Notes under the pieces: model-generated
Seen by the model: the letters and a program-made list of their open reading frames with translations, nothing else
The model's database searches: none
What the model was told of the DNA's origin: nothing
Translations under genes and position numbers: made by a program
Shown here: positions 1 to 12,286 of the stretch, piece by piece
Layout: every line of letters begins with the position of its first letter
Position numbering within the stretch: position 1 is the stretch's first letter
Assembly: GCA_037349315.1 (NCBI GenBank)
Contig: JBAIAC010000027.1
Coordinates: forward strand, 18,027,501 to 18,091,500
Reading direction: 5' to 3'
DNA: 64,000 nt
Source of the DNA: Chelydra serpentina
Lineage: Eukaryota > Chordata > Testudines > Chelydridae

Positions 1-3000
1 TGTGCTCTAGCTCTCCTGGGCTGGACGGTGGCTCTGGAGTGACACTCTAGTTCACAGCTGCTTTTCCCTAGGTTGTTTCCTCACCTCCGTTGTTTTAATT
101 TGTTGTTCGTTTGCTGCTCCGTGGTAGGCTAAAGGCAGATATTGCTAAGCTTGCCTCATGCACGCTTCGCCTGTCCCAGGAGCAGGTGGCCTGGCAGTCT
201 CATTTGGAGCGGGGGGCCGGGAACAACTCGGGGTGGAGCTCAGGTTCGCCCTCTTCCTAAACTAAATCCAGCTGGAGCCCTGTCAGACTCTCCCTGAAAA
301 CAGGGGCCATCTAGTGTACAGAGCTCTGCACGGCCGCTAAAAACCAAACCCAGACAAAAGCAGTTAGCAGAGATGGGCGCAACAGCCCGGATCACTGCCT
401 AGCACAGGCTGCAGATGGGCCCGGACGGGCCGTAACTTCTTAACCCAGGTGCCTCGGTGGGTTGTTGGCTTCCGGGATTGAACTGGATCTTAACCTGCCT
501 GAGCTAAAAGAGCCACGGCCAGTGTTTCCCCCAGGAACTGAAATTACACCCCAGGCTCATCAGCCTCGCTTTGTGGCCCAGCCATGACACTAAGGGGGTG
601 TGGAGTACATGACGGCAGCTCTGTAATAATTCATGCTGGAGGCTGAGCTGGTATTGGGGACGTTTTCTGTTTGGATAGCGGGGGTCTAGGCATGGCACTA
701 ATATTAATCCCAGTCGAATAGGGGGCTGTAAGGAAAACAAGCCTGAAGGACACAGAGTGGCTCAAGATGAGCCCTGCAGGCCTGTCTACCCAGCTGGGGA
801 AGGACTGACCCCACCCCAGAGTCTAGTTCAGGCTCTTAAGGCTTCAGCTCTATTTCTTCCATGTAAAACTGGTAACACAAGTTCCACCTCTCAGGCCTTC
901 CCCTGACCTGGGAGCCACCTACCGGACCTCTCTCCCCACCGGCTTTGATAATCACCTATCCCTAGCCAAGCTGCCTGGGGGAGTAACTGATCCATCACAG
1001 GTGAGGCTCAGCCCAGCTCCCCTTCAAGGGCCAGCCAGCCTGTGGCAAGCCACTTTGCTGCTCCCCTTCCAGGGCTGGGAAGAGACAGACAACGCCTGCC
1101 CTAGCTGCTTTGAAGAGTCTGTCTCCGGGTTCCGTCCAGCTCACAGAACTGGTTTTGATGAGCGGGGCCAAGGCCTGGGACCTAGCCGATCAAACGGCTG
1201 GAGCAGTTTGGAACGGAACATGCTCTCTCGGAGCGGGCGTTGTGCAGGTCTTGACACACAGGATCTGCTGGGGTGTCTGAACATGAGGGGTTGCCAGCAG
1301 GGGATGGGAAGCTTCTAGGTAAGACAGGTGTGTAGAAGCAGTAGACTGTTGTTTTCAAATCCTTTTCCTCTACATGCTTTGTTCCAAGGGTTAAAACCAA
1401 CAACACTCTGGTTTCCAGAAGGCGGTCTGCCCCTGTTCACCCCGCTCAGACTCCTGAAGAGAAAACCAGCAGCGGCCAAACCCAGACTGGCCCTGCCGGG
1501 TCAGAACGGTCAGTCCCCAGGGTGCTATCGCCCAGTCTGAGAATGCAGGAATGCCACCCTGGGAGAGGTAAAGGCAGGATACCTGATGCGGTGCACTCAG
1601 AGAGTGGCCAGCGCTGCAGCTAGCCCGGCCATCATGACACGTAGCAGTGGGGCCTGGCCTGGGCGCTCCCCCTGGGCACCGGCTGGTTTGGCAGTAGCTC
1701 CATCCCTCTATGCCCCATGGGAGTTAACGTGGAATCCTGCCCGGCTGCAAGGGCAGAGATGGGCAAGGGGCAGCAGGTTGGATCTTCACCAGCTGGCCTG
1801 GGGCTTTTAAATGATCGACCTTCTGTCGGCGCTCAGCAATGGGAGGCCGTGGAGGTACCTCGATAGATAAGGATGGACGCAGGCCTGTGCTGAGGTGGCC
1901 GAGGTGGGAGGCTGCACCCCCCCCCCCACACACTTAGGCTGGCCCTGCCAGGGCCTGGCTCAGTTGCCGGTGCAGGCTGGAGCAGTTTTAGGGGCGGCTC
2001 TAACATCTACTGCGCTGCGGCAGTGCCCGTGGGGCTGTCCCGGCCCTGCCGAACAGAAGGGCTGCCGGAGGGTCCCCAGAATGCCCCCGTGCCGAGGAGT
2101 CTCCTCTGCGGGGCCCTGCTGAATGACCCCCAGCCTGGCAGGTGGGAAGGGACCCTGTCTGCCCCCTTCCAGCCCGTGGCGTGCGGTTTCTACGCTCCCA
2201 CCCGAGATCCCAGTCTGGCAGCCACGTGGGTCGGTAGCACCGCTTGCTTGGCGCTCCCCGGAGTCCCCTCCAGCCAGGCAGCCCCTTTTCAACAAGGCGT
2301 CCTTGGGCTGCTCTTTCTCCCCTGGCCAGGGTGGCTTCTGCGGCAGGAAGCAGATTACCAGGGACAAACAAAGGTGATCTTGTTTAGGAAGGGGATGGGC
2401 ACCTTTGACTGAGATGCTTCTGAGTGCAGCTGTCTGCCAGCACCATTTCGTGGGCACGTTACGGAGCCGGCAGCTGCTGCTCCAGCCTTCCCCTCCTCCG
2501 CCCTTGTCCTTCCTTCAGCATTTACTAGAGCACAAAGTTTTCTGAAAACGTGTAAAAAATGGAAATGAATCTGTTCACAAACATTGAATAAAAGCCCCCT
2601 CAGCTGCACCTGGGCAGTGCTTGGTAAATGTGAATGGGGGATGGGCATTGATGGCTTCACACTGCCTTTCTGCTCCCTTCCCCTCCATCTTGGAGCTGCT
2701 GGGAGCCATATCCGTTCCTGGTGCAAGTTAGAGCAGTCTCGGGGCTGCTCTAACTTGCACCAGGAGCTAATGGTTCCTAAGGAGCTATTCAGCTGGCCAC
2801 GATTGCCAGAGTGCATTGTGCTACGCCCTTGTCCTTTCCACTCCTGGAATAAGCCCTGTGCCAGCTGAGGATTTTCCTACACTAGGGAATCAGCAGCAGC
2901 TGCCAAAGGGGACTTAAGAAGGACTGAGTTTGGCTGTCTGGGTGGAGTGTCACTGGCCAGAGGCAGAATAACTAGCTCTGGCCCTGATCCTGCTCTCGCA

Positions 3001-5100
3001 CGAATGCAAGTGAAAGGAGAACTGGGCCTTATCTTTCCAGGAAGGAAAAGCAAAAGGGGCGGAAACGAAAAGATGAGGTTAAAGGGCCTGGAAAACTATC
3101 CCAAGCGAAAAAGGAGCTCAAAGCACGTGCCAGCCCTTTACTCCATGTGGCGATGGGCCATCCGCTGTGCTAAACAGTGGCAAAGAACCGCAATGCCGAC
3201 ACAGATCCTAAGTCCTTCCCCCATGACACCCTCTGGGATAAGTGACACCCGGGCATCAGATCCAGCCTGCTGCAGAGGGAACCCCAGAAGCTGGTGCCTG
3301 GTCCATCTGGCTAAGTGCAAGACTCCCCAGTCTGAGTGGTTCTGGCTGGTTCCTGAGCTGGGGGCTCTGGGGTAACTCCTCTGGGACCTGTAGGTGTTTG
3401 GCCCCTGTGGTTCTTGCCAGAAGTGATGGTGGCTTTTGGTGTGGCCACCTGCCTCACTAGCTAAAGGCCTGAACCCAGCCTCTGCCCCGCTACACATGCC
3501 CCCAGCCTCTGGGGTGGGGTTGAAAACAGCATTCAAAGTATGCAGGACAGGCCCCTCTCTGCTGTCCACTAATTCATACTACAGCCGCCATCACTCAGCT
3601 GTCAGAGGGGAGCTGGTGCGGCCTTGGTCAGAACCAGGGATGGCTCTAAGCCATTGACCCTTTGCCAGAGCCAGGCAATTCCCCCTCCACAACCGCTCCC
3701 TCCCAGCCTCCTCTGCCGCAGCCGCAGCCTCTCCAAACTGCATACGACAGCTAGAAATAAACTCCGAAACGCCCGATCACTGAGCTCAGCAACCAGGGGA
3801 ACCTAGAGCTCATTCGAACACCTCGGTAAGCGTCGTCCTCCCCGCTCAGCACAAACCTGCCCGGCGCTTTATATTGCATTGTCCCCTAGCTAGAAATCAC
3901 CATATTTCCTGGCAGCTTTGCAGCAGCTACAGAGCTCATTCTCCCCTGCTCCTCCCCCCTCATTGTGGTGACTGCCCCTGTAGAAGACCCCTCAAGAGTC
4001 TGCTGGAGACTGCCAGAGGGACCACTGAGGTGCTCCGTTCCCATGTCTGTTGGGCTGGACGTGAGAACGGACTCGATCAGTCAGCAGAATCCTGGCCAGG
4101 CCAGAGACTTCTCTTGCTGTGTGAGCACCCTGAATATTAGCAGAGTCCTTGTGATTCCCTAGGCAGCAGGTTCCAGCAAGGGAGGGCCTTTCTCTAGTCC
4201 AGCGAACAGAATACATGTATCCCACCTGGAATCCACAGTGGTGCTAACGTAGCTGGTGATCATGCTCCCCTGACAGTGCAAGGATAGGGGTGGGGGGTGT
4301 TCTCTGATCCCCAGACCAGCTTTGGTGCATGGCCAAGCCAGGTGACACCGACACCATGGAAGTAAAGAGATTAAAAATAGGACAGTCTTGATTCATCATG
4401 AACTTCCCCCCGATAGTTTATAGGATCGACAGTGTAGTGCCCAGGGCTTCTTCAGGCTGCTGGACTGATCCCTGAATTCTGGACTTCAGGAGAGTTGGTG
4501 TGGGGTGTTCAAACTTGGGATCTGGATCTCGGTCCAGTTTTGATGTAGACTATTTATAGTCCTGACGCCCCCGGCAAAGGGCCAGGATGGCCAGGAGTGT
4601 AGCAAAGTTGAGGCAAACTAGACGTAAAATGCAATGCTCTTGCATGTGTGAGCTGCCTAATTAAAACTCCGAAGTTACTGGAAAAGAGACGCTAAATGCC
4701 TAATTGCTAATTACTGAGTCCAGAGATGAAAGTCATAACAGATGGTTAACAGTGCAATTAGTGATGCTTGTATTCGGTGCCCGGCTTGAAAACAAAAAAA
4801 AAGGAGTTTAAAGAGAGAACTCTAGGGGATGGCTCCTGGGTCATTGAAGATAGTGGCAAAATTCCCATGGACTGCAATGGGGCTGGGAGCACACTCTGTG
4901 TTCACAGCCCGTATTCAGGATTTGCTAGTTAGCTACCGGTCAGTTTGGGTTCTTAACATCCCCCAGATCTTGGTCCTCTCCTGTCCTTTAAGGATTCGTA
5001 TTTCAGAGTGTGCACAGAGCAGGTACTTCAGATATTCTGCATCTTTCTCAGAACAGCCGATCCCACCTTCCTCACTGCTCAGGATTTGGCCCTTTGGCTT
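1..5100. other. Intergenic, upstream of SSC4D; no gene recognised
   Basis: Open frames are short and unconserved-looking. Apart from the hairpin at 2716 and its relative near 1970 I see no named repeat. An AT-rich patch with TAAT words is at 4650-4780. Confidence 0.6.
2716..2765. repeat. Perfect short inverted repeat (hairpin)
   Basis: CTGGTGCAAGTTAGAGCAG at 2718-2736 is matched exactly by CTGCTCTAACTTGCACCAG at 2745-2763 around the loop TCTCGGGG; two more pairs extend it outwards. A decayed relative is near 1965-2005. Probably the core of a palindromic DNA element. Confidence 0.85.
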
Positions 5101-5104
5101 CTTG

Positions 5105-5190
5105 ACAAGAATGGACCAAATTCAGCCCGGGTGTAAAGCAGCGCATCTCTCAGTGCAGTCAATGGGAGTCGTTCCTCTCTACCAGCTCAC
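5105..5190. repeat. Short repeat with TGCAGTCAATGGGAGT core
   Basis: CCAAATTCAGCCCGGGTGTA and TGCAGTCAATGGGAGTCGTT belong to a small palindromic repeat type. Decayed members are at 40855-40925, 41026-41105, 47275-47335 and 53560-53610. Confidence 0.5.
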
Positions 5191-5639
5191 GCTGGCAAAA
5201 GTGCAAGGATCAGTCATTGGTGGCAGGATAATGCTTGGCTGAGGACACTTTCCATGCAGGACACGCGTTTCGTGTGTTGGCATCATCCATACGTGATCCT
5301 TGCAGGTTGCACAGATACGTGGACAGGGCTGGATGGGACCCATTATCTGTAACACAGTCACAACAATGTTATTTGTAAAGCATCTTCTCTGGCCCGTGCC
5401 CCATCTCCCACCCCAGCAAGGGCTGGAAAATTCAAAGATTAGATATAAAATGAAAAATAAGCATGCTGGCTCCATTAAAGAAGGGGCCCAAAAATGAATC
5501 CATAGGCAACGCTCTGGGAAATAAATGGGTTTTCAATAGAACTGGTTGGAAAATGGGGGGTTCTCCCAACCCTATGGATTTATTTTTTTTAATTTGAATA
5601 CTAGAAAATTTCAGCTGAAAACTGAAATATTTTGATTTG

Positions 5640-5870
5640 GCAATTCTGCCACGGTGCCTCATACTCACTCCCATTTTCCTCTATAGGGTGAGTATGAGGT
5701 GCACCATGGTGTTTCCTCGTGGAGACACGGGTGATGCATCATGGGAGGCGTTGGGTGGGTGCATCATGGGAGATGTAGTCTGGCTGGGTAGCCCAACCCA
5801 TAGAGGAGAATGGCAGCATGAGGCACTCTGAACTACAACTCCCCTGGGGCACAGTGGCAGCATTTCCAAA
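5640..5870. repeat. Palindromic repeat element
   Basis: GTGCCTCATACTCACTCCCA and GGGTGAGTATGAGGTGCACC are nearby inverted copies. ATCATGGGAGATGTAGTCTG and GAACTACAACTCCCCTGG are a second inverted pair. Confidence 0.6.
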
Positions 5871-6804
5871 ATGAAATATTTTGGTTTTCAGGCATTTTTT
5901 TTTAAATTAAAAATCTAATTTTTCCATGGAAAGCAGATTCTTTACACTCACTCACTCACTCAACTGAAATCCCAATTTTCTGTCCAAAACCGGTTTTGAC
6001 AGAAAATTTTCAAGCAGACTGGTTTCCCAAAGCGGTTTAGAGCTTGGATGGGCTGTGTGTCAAGGGGAAGTGATTCCCCTCCCCGTTATCCACGGGTTTG
6101 GAAGATGCTCCGGGGGGACAATACGCCAGCCGCAGAGGGTGACATGGGAGTGACACGCGCGTCCATGGGTGTGTCTGCGTCCAGGGAAGTCTAAGCTATT
6201 GTAAGGTGCACACTGAAGGGCCACGAGAGTGGGACATAGCAAGATGCCAGCCAACGGGGTAAGGGTGAAATCAAGGATGTAGCACAGCTGGGTTCCAAAT
6301 AACCATGGTTCCTAACTTTCTACAAACATACAAGGCCTAGCTCCATAGAGCCCCACTGCTGGGGTGGCTTCCTCAGCAGAACACAGTGAGCATCGCGAGA
6401 GGACTCGCGCCCCATTTAAAGGGATACTACCCAGTTCCTATACACTCCACTTGCGCCTTTTGCTGGCCCCTTTGTGCTGGAGTGAAACCAGTTTAGACTC
6501 CTGCCTGTTCTCCCAATTCCGCAAGTTGGCCCTTGACTATCATTTAAGGGGGAAAAGCAGAAACGTAGCGTGCAATGGAAGGGGGGTGGGCAAGGAAAGG
6601 ACGTAGCGCTTCAACGTACACGGCGAATATGCCTGCCTTGGGGCAGCCAAATGAAAACCAGTCACCTAAGGAATTCGACTGCCCTCTGCTCAGTAGCCGG
6701 GGGGATGAAGTGCAGCGCAGAAGTATGGGGGGAAGGGGAGAATCAATTGGTGTTAAGTCACCATTGTGCGCCCCGATGCTGGGCTATTCTGGAGGCTGTA
6801 GAAG

Positions 6805-7052
6805 CCCTCCGGGTAACTTCAGGCGTGTCTAGGCTTGAAAGACGACAGCGATGCAGTGTTCAGTGTAGACGCTCCCTGCAGCGACAAGAGCGGTTCCGCC
6901 GTCGGCGTAGGTAACCCACCTCCCCGAGAGGCGGCTGACGGGAGAAGTCTAGCACTGTCTACGCCAGGGGGCAGGTCGGCTTCACTGCCTTCCTCAGGGG
7001 TGCAGATTTTAAACATGCATGAACCTAGCTCTCTAGTGTAGACCTGGCCTTA
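6805..7052. mobile_element. Decayed TIR element, CTAGTGTAGACCTGG end, copy 1
   Basis: The right end CTAGTGTAGACCTGGCCTTA, and a body with CCGAGAGGCGGCTGACGG that matches, in reverse, CGCTACCGCCTCTCGGGG in the copy at 21737. The left boundary is fuzzy. Confidence 0.5.
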
Positions 7053-7493
7053 GACAGCTCAGAAGGCAGCAGCCTCCCTAGGCTGCTGTATGGACCCCAG
7101 TGCTGCCTGGAATCTCCTCCGGGCCATGCAGTGTGGCCATATCCTCCTCACGCCTCTGCAGCCCCCATCCTCACCCCTGGCACGACCATTGTGGCAGAGC
7201 TTACAAGGGGCTGTTTTCCACAGTCCCTGCACCAGCTGGAACGGAGGCTTTCCGGGCTCCTTCACGCCTCCTCTGTCCCTTTTACCCGGCGTAAATGGGC
7301 TGGACTCCGAGTACTGCCCGGCTCTCAGCCAGGAATCCTGCAGATGGTGTGCCCACTAACCAAGGGGTCTTCAGACTCTGCGACCCCTTCCCTGCCAGTG
7401 GGTGCCTCATAGCCACTGGCCATCCCGAGGGATCCGGCCAACGGGCGTGTAGCAGAACGGTTAGCGCAGACTACCGGGGGAGGCGTTTTGTAG

Positions 7494-7600
7494 GAGAAGT
7501 AAAAATACAAATAGAAATGCCTACAGTATGTGATCTCCCCTCCTCCAAGACGCCGAATCAGCCTCCACTTTTCATCAGCAACCCAGAGCTAGAACCCAAG
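7494..7600 (+). other. Exon-like segment, unassigned
   Basis: An acceptor-like GCGTTTTGTAG (ends 7493) and a strong donor CCCAAG|GTAAGAG bound 107 nt that are open in one frame and end FISNPELEPK at phase 0. I do not recognise the sequence. It could be a non-coding first exon or a chance pair of sites. Confidence 0.15.
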
Positions 7601-7609
7601 GTAAGAGTG

Positions 7610-10095
7610 TATCTCTTGCCTGCCTGCCTTCCTGAAACCCGAGTCATTCCCCACCCCACTATGTCTCTTTAAACGTGTCCCTTTCCCCTCTTTCTTCTTC
7701 TTCTTTTTCTTTTCCTTTTGAGAAAACCCACACCAGGATCCGACACTGTAAATGCAGGGCTATTTCCATACCATAGAGCTTTAAGTCAACTTCATGTGCA
7801 AGAGCAGCAACATCCATTCCCAAAAGGTGAACGAGATGACAGATTGGAGCTAGTTGGTTGCTGGGTGAAACATTTTTTTTCTTCTTCCTGCTTTTTTTTT
7901 TTTCATTTGCAAAAAAAAATTCTCCCCAAAGTTTCCTGCCTTTCCTCCTGTTTTCCTGGCGCCGGAGAGTGGGGGGAAAAGTGACTTCGGTATTTTTATT
8001 CCTTTCATTAACTAGCCAGCTCTTTTCTTTTCTTTCAAAAGAAGAGCGTTATTTGTGGGATTTTTATAGAACCATCACTGCACTGGAAAGAAAATACCAA
8101 ACAGGTATGTGATTTTTATGGCACTCCTTTTTTTTTTATCAGTGTGATCATTACCCATACATGGCGCTCGGGCAGGGAAACAGAGCTTGAAAGAGTTTAG
8201 TTTTTCATAAGCGTATTTAAATAGTTTAGAGAAGAGACATGGCTATGAAGAGAGATGGATCCGACCCTAGAACAATGAAACACGGGCTCATTTCTGTATC
8301 CAATGCATTTCCAATGCAAGCCGAAGGCAGGATTTTTAAATGAGCTATTTTAAAGCACCATTTGTTTGATACCATATTTATGAATTTGTGGAATGACACT
8401 GTAGGGACTTTCTATGCCCTGTGTAATATCAGTGTTGCTTTGCATGTAGGTTACTCCAGATGAACTGTCCAGTATTTCGGTGAGTGTATAGATTCTGAGC
8501 AATATATCTACTCTGGGTGTAGAATGCATGCTAGTTTTTTACATATGGTTCTGTACAGGGTGTTTGTTGCAGGGTTGTGATAACCAATAATGGATTGAAG
8601 CTAATTTTCGACCAATGGGGATTCATGAGGGGGTTTCCCCTGGGGTTTAAAGAAGAGTGGGGGTAATCCTGAATTGGGGAGAGGGGGCTGAGAGTTGAGG
8701 AGGCTGGTGCCGGTGGAGAGGGATTGGGAGCAGGGATCCATTAAGTGAATTGCTGCCGGGCACTTTACACACACATGCAACACAGGGCAGGCTGGGGGTG
8801 GCCACTGCAGTCCGGTAACGGGAGCGTGGCATTTTAATGGTTAAAACCTGCTGGTACCCCTGCCAGGGGCTGTCCGTCGTCCTCCGGCTCTTTCACAAAA
8901 GTCACCGGTGATGATAATTTGTAGCGAAGGCAATTAGGAAAGGCTGGGTGGGTTCCGACTCCCTGCTCCTCCTCCCCGTCTGGCTGCATTAAAGGAGGCA
9001 GGGAGGGCGGATGGGTCTTCCTTTGGTCGTGAACAGGTATGTGCCGCTGGCCCAGGAGAGCCTCCTCTGCCCTCTTTCAGCCAGTCTGGGCTTGAGGGCG
9101 GGGCGGGCCGGGCAGGACAAAAGGCGCCATTATTCGGAATGGAGCCTTGGCACATTAGGGATGAATGGAGTATTGAAAAACACACCAGTGGGGACTAGAT
9201 TATTTTTCATCCCTTCATAACGGAGCCGTTTGTCTGCGGGCGGGTCCCCGCTGCAAGCTCGGTGAGCGGCATCCGAGCCGGGAGAGCGCAGGAAGTCGGG
9301 AATTCTCCATGGCGGCCCATCCCGTATGTTACAGCGCTGGCTCCATTTTCTATAGATCCCCATTACGGCGCTGGCGCCGTCGTGCCGATAGGTCTAAAGC
9401 GCCCGCTCTGTTGTCTATAGGTCTCCAGTGTCTTTAGTTCTACAGTGCAAATGCAGCACCTGTCTCTGAGGTCGCCTCAGGGAATCCCTTCCAAATCTGT
9501 GGGCCGGAAGGATAAGGGGAGGGGGGGCAGCATGGGTGAAGATGGCCCTCAAGCCAAATGCCGCGCTTCCCAGTCGCCTCTAGCAGGTCACGTGGCCGTT
9601 GTTTGGCAAGGAGACGAGCACATTGATCTGGCGGGGGGAGTTCAGAGCCCCTCAGAGTTCAGTGTGCATTCGAATCTCTCCAGGTTATCTCCATGGGCCG
9701 GGGAAAGCTGAATATCGTAGCCGTGTGCTGAGATGCAGCAGGTGACGTGGCATGGGCCGCGCGGTGCGTGGCCTCTGGGCGCCCCTGTGAGAGGAGGGCA
9801 TAGGGCCCAAATGGCTGTAGATGGGGGAATGGGTCAATATCTGCTCTCAAGGGGAGCAGGGACCCATCCAAGACTTGTCATGCAGGGCCCAGTGAATTAA
9901 CCCACTGATGCCCTCTGAAAATGTAGAGACAGGGCTTATATACCCACCAACCTGTGCCTGCTGGGTGTAAAGCGGGCACTGTCCTGCACCGTAGACATAC
10001 CCTTAGAGGGGAAAGACCGTCATAACAGCAGGTACTGCAGTAGAGGCCACAGATTAGTGTGGGAGGGGATAGCTCGACCTCCCCGCCACCTCTCC
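7610..10095. other. Intergenic; no gene recognised
   Basis: Holds the exon-like segment 8042-8104, pyrimidine runs (7680-7910), and an A/T-rich patch at 8200-8480 with TTTGCAT-like words. No repeat or coding exon can be named in 8500-10090. Confidence 0.5.
8042..8104 (+). other. Exon-like segment, unassigned
   Basis: A pyrimidine tract (TTCTTTTCTTTCAAAAG) and donor AACAG|GTATGTG bound 63 nt, open in two frames. One reading is ERYLWDFYRTITALERKYQT with phase 1 at both ends. No family is recognised, and its phase does not match the segment at 7494-7600 in that frame. Confidence 0.18.
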
Positions 10096-10097
10096 AG

Positions 10098-11092
10098 ACC
10101 TCTGTGGATGACACTGAGCTGGGAGGGGTTGCAAGCACTTTGGAAGACAGTATTAAAATTGCCTTGACACATTGACAAATTGGTTTGAAATCAACAGGGT
10201 GAAATTCAGCAAAGACAAGTGCAAAGTGCTACACTGAAGAAGGAAAAATCAAACACAACATGGGGACTAGCTGGCCAGGCGGTAATACTGCTGAAAAGGG
10301 TCTGGGGGTGATAGCGAATCGCCAATTGAATACGCGCCAACAATGTGAAGTAGCGGTGAAAGAGGGAACGATTCTGGGGGGTATTAACAGGCGTGTTGTG
10401 TGTAAGACACAGGAGGCAATTGTCCCGCTCTGCTTGAGACCTCAGCTAGAGTATTGTGTCCAGTTTTGGGTGCCGTATTTTAAGACAGATGGGGACACAT
10501 TGAAGAGAATTCAGGGGAGAGCAATAAAAATGAGGGAAGGGTTAAAAAAACCCTGCCCGATGAGGAAAGGTTGACCAAATTGGGCATTTTTAGTCTTGAG
10601 AAAAGAAGACTCAGGGGGCTGCTTATAACAGTCTTCACACATGTTAACTGCTGTTCTGAAGAGGACGGTGATCAATCATTCTCCATGTCCACTGAAGGGA
10701 GGACAAGACACAATGGGCTTAATCTGCACCAAGGGAGAATGAAGTTAGATATTAGGAAAAACTTTATCACCCTAAGGGTAGTTAAGCTCTGGAAAAAGCT
10801 TCCAAGGCAGATGGTGGAATCCCCATCATAGGAGGTTTCTAAGGACAGGTTGGACAAACACCTGTCAGGGATGGTGTCCTCAGCATTGGGAATAGGGTGA
10901 CCAGACAGCAAGTGTGAAAAATTGGGACGGGGGTGGGGGCTAATAGGCGCCTATATAAGACAAAGCCCCAAATATTGGGACTGTCCCTATAAAATCGGGA
11001 CATCTGGTCACCCTAGTTGGGAAGCGGGGTGTGTGTGTGGACTGGATGACCCCTGAAGGTCCCTTCCAGTCTTATATTCCCATAACTCAATG
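10098..11092 (+). mobile_element. CR1 LINE, 3' end of ORF2, broken by a MITE
   Basis: Conceptual translation in two frames shows the conserved C-terminal part of CR1 ORF2: DTELGGVASTLEDSIKI near the start, then LEYCVQFWVPYFK, FSLEKRRLRG, and IRKNFITLRVVKLWKKLP. Stops and a frameshift near 10570 mark it as dead. The 3' tail (GGACTGGATGACCCCTGAAG, then CCTTCCAG) resumes at about 11038 after the MITE at 10893-11015. The 5' part of the element is missing, as usual for CR1. Confidence 0.85.
10893..11015 (+). mobile_element. hAT-like MITE, about 123 bp, TAGGGTGACC family, copy 1
   Basis: Terminal inverted repeats TAGGGTGACCAGA and TCTGGTCACCCTA flank a short body containing GGGACTGTCCCTATAAAATC. 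ATTGGGAA (10885-10892) and GTTGGGAA (11016-11023) form an 8-bp target duplication with one mismatch. It inserted into the CR1 copy and is therefore younger than it. Confidence 0.85.
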
Positions 11093-11334
11093 ACCTCCCT
11101 AGCACACAGCCCACAAACCTAGGGAATTTGCCTCTACAAGCAGCTGCTGAGTGGCCTCCCAGAGGCTGAATGCTGTGGGCTTTGATTCTCTTGTGCAAGC
11201 ACAACAATATTGACTTCAGTCAGTTACTGCTTTAAGGCCTGACCCATGGTCCACTGAAGTCAATGCTGGTGGGAGCATATGCTGGTGGGAGCAAGAGCCA
11301 AGCTGGGCCCCGAGGGGAGAAGGGCCGAGGAGGT

Positions 11335-11410
11335 GGAAGGTCAGGGACTCGTAGAAATGCAGGGCTGGAAGGGACTGGGAGAGGTCAGCTAGTCCGGCCC
11401 TGCGCTGAGG
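11335..11410 (+). mobile_element. CR1 3' tail fragment
   Basis: Words GGGCTGGAAGGGACTGG and AGCTAGTCCGGCCC match the CR1 tail type. Confidence 0.5.
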
Positions 11411-12106
11411 CAGGACCCTGGATACCTGCAGTTATCTGAGGATTCCCTGGCCAGTTATTGACTGAGTGGCGTGTGCACAAAGAAATGACCGATGCTGGCC
11501 CAGGTCAGCCTGCCCTGTGGAGGAACCCATGGGAGAAGGCTGGGGTGAAGAGATCTCTGAAAGGACCCCCCCAAAAACACATGGGAGATTCCCAAGAGAG
11601 ATGAAGGGTGCTGCAGGAGAAACGTGGGGGATAAGTCAGCACAGAACCAATGTCTCAGTGTGGGGTTAGCTGCTGTCTTTCCGGGGAGATGTAAGGTCCC
11701 GCCCACATATGGTAAAAAAAAATGGCATTCGCACATCTTGGCCACAGCAAGGGAGTGAGGGAAACTTCACTGGAGGTTGTTACATTCTGCCTGTTCAGAT
11801 TCCTCCTGCAGTGTCACCGGGATACAGTATTCCTCACTTCCTCTCCTAAGCTGTTCTTCTTTGCTGTTCAACAGCTGCTGGGTTCCACCCCAGAGGTGAC
11901 TGCATGTCAGAGCTAGGCAAAATGATTCCTGTATGTAGGTTTTGTGTCCTGCAGGATAAAAGTACTGTATAAATGTAAGATTATCATTATTTTATTGGTC
12001 TGTTTCCTGGCCTAGCACAACAGTCCTGGACCATGACGGGGGCTCCCGGGCACTAGAGAAATAATAACAATTAATAATCACTAATGCTTGGCTCTGAACT
12101 TCCCAG

Positions 12107-12174
12107 GTGTGGCTTCGCATCTGCTGCTGTGAGAGACAACCGGGTGACCATCCAGCTGACGAGTCAAAGCAGCA
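12107..12174 (+). other. SSC4D: Probable 5'UTR part of the start-codon exon
   Basis: A possible acceptor (CTTCCCAG ending at 12106) precedes 68 bases without any ATG before the start codon. The polypyrimidine tract is weak, so this exon may instead begin further upstream or be the true first exon. No TATA box or CpG-rich promoter is clear near it, and the upstream first exon was not identified. Confidence 0.35.
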
Positions 12175-12286
12175 ATGAGAATTGATCCCCACCCAGCTAC
12201 CGAGCACAGAGTGTGGAGGCCGGGCCTCTGGGTATTCCCTGCCTTCCTGCTCCCAGCAGCACTGCTCCTCTTCCTCGGCCCCAGCG
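12175..12286 (+). CDS. SSC4D: SSC4D coding exon 1: start codon and signal peptide
   Basis: The exon encodes residues 1-37 plus the first base of codon 38. A 16-residue polar N-region is followed by a hydrophobic core ([15 protein letters not shown]), typical of a secretion signal. Cleavage probably falls near the PSG at the exon end. The donor is GCG|GTGAGC and leaves phase 1, matching the GC that opens the next exon. The ATG was chosen because an in-frame TGA lies at 12157-12159 and no other ATG occurs between the possible acceptor at 12106 and 12175. The -3 base is G. The mammalian N-terminus as I recall it differs in sequence, so this exon rests on splice logic and signal character rather than similarity. 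Confidence 0.78.

Noticed and set aside
1..12000. Possible ZP3 exons on the minus strand (expected neighbour in mammals)
   Set aside because: No zona pellucida domain motif or cysteine pattern was seen in any minus-strand frame.
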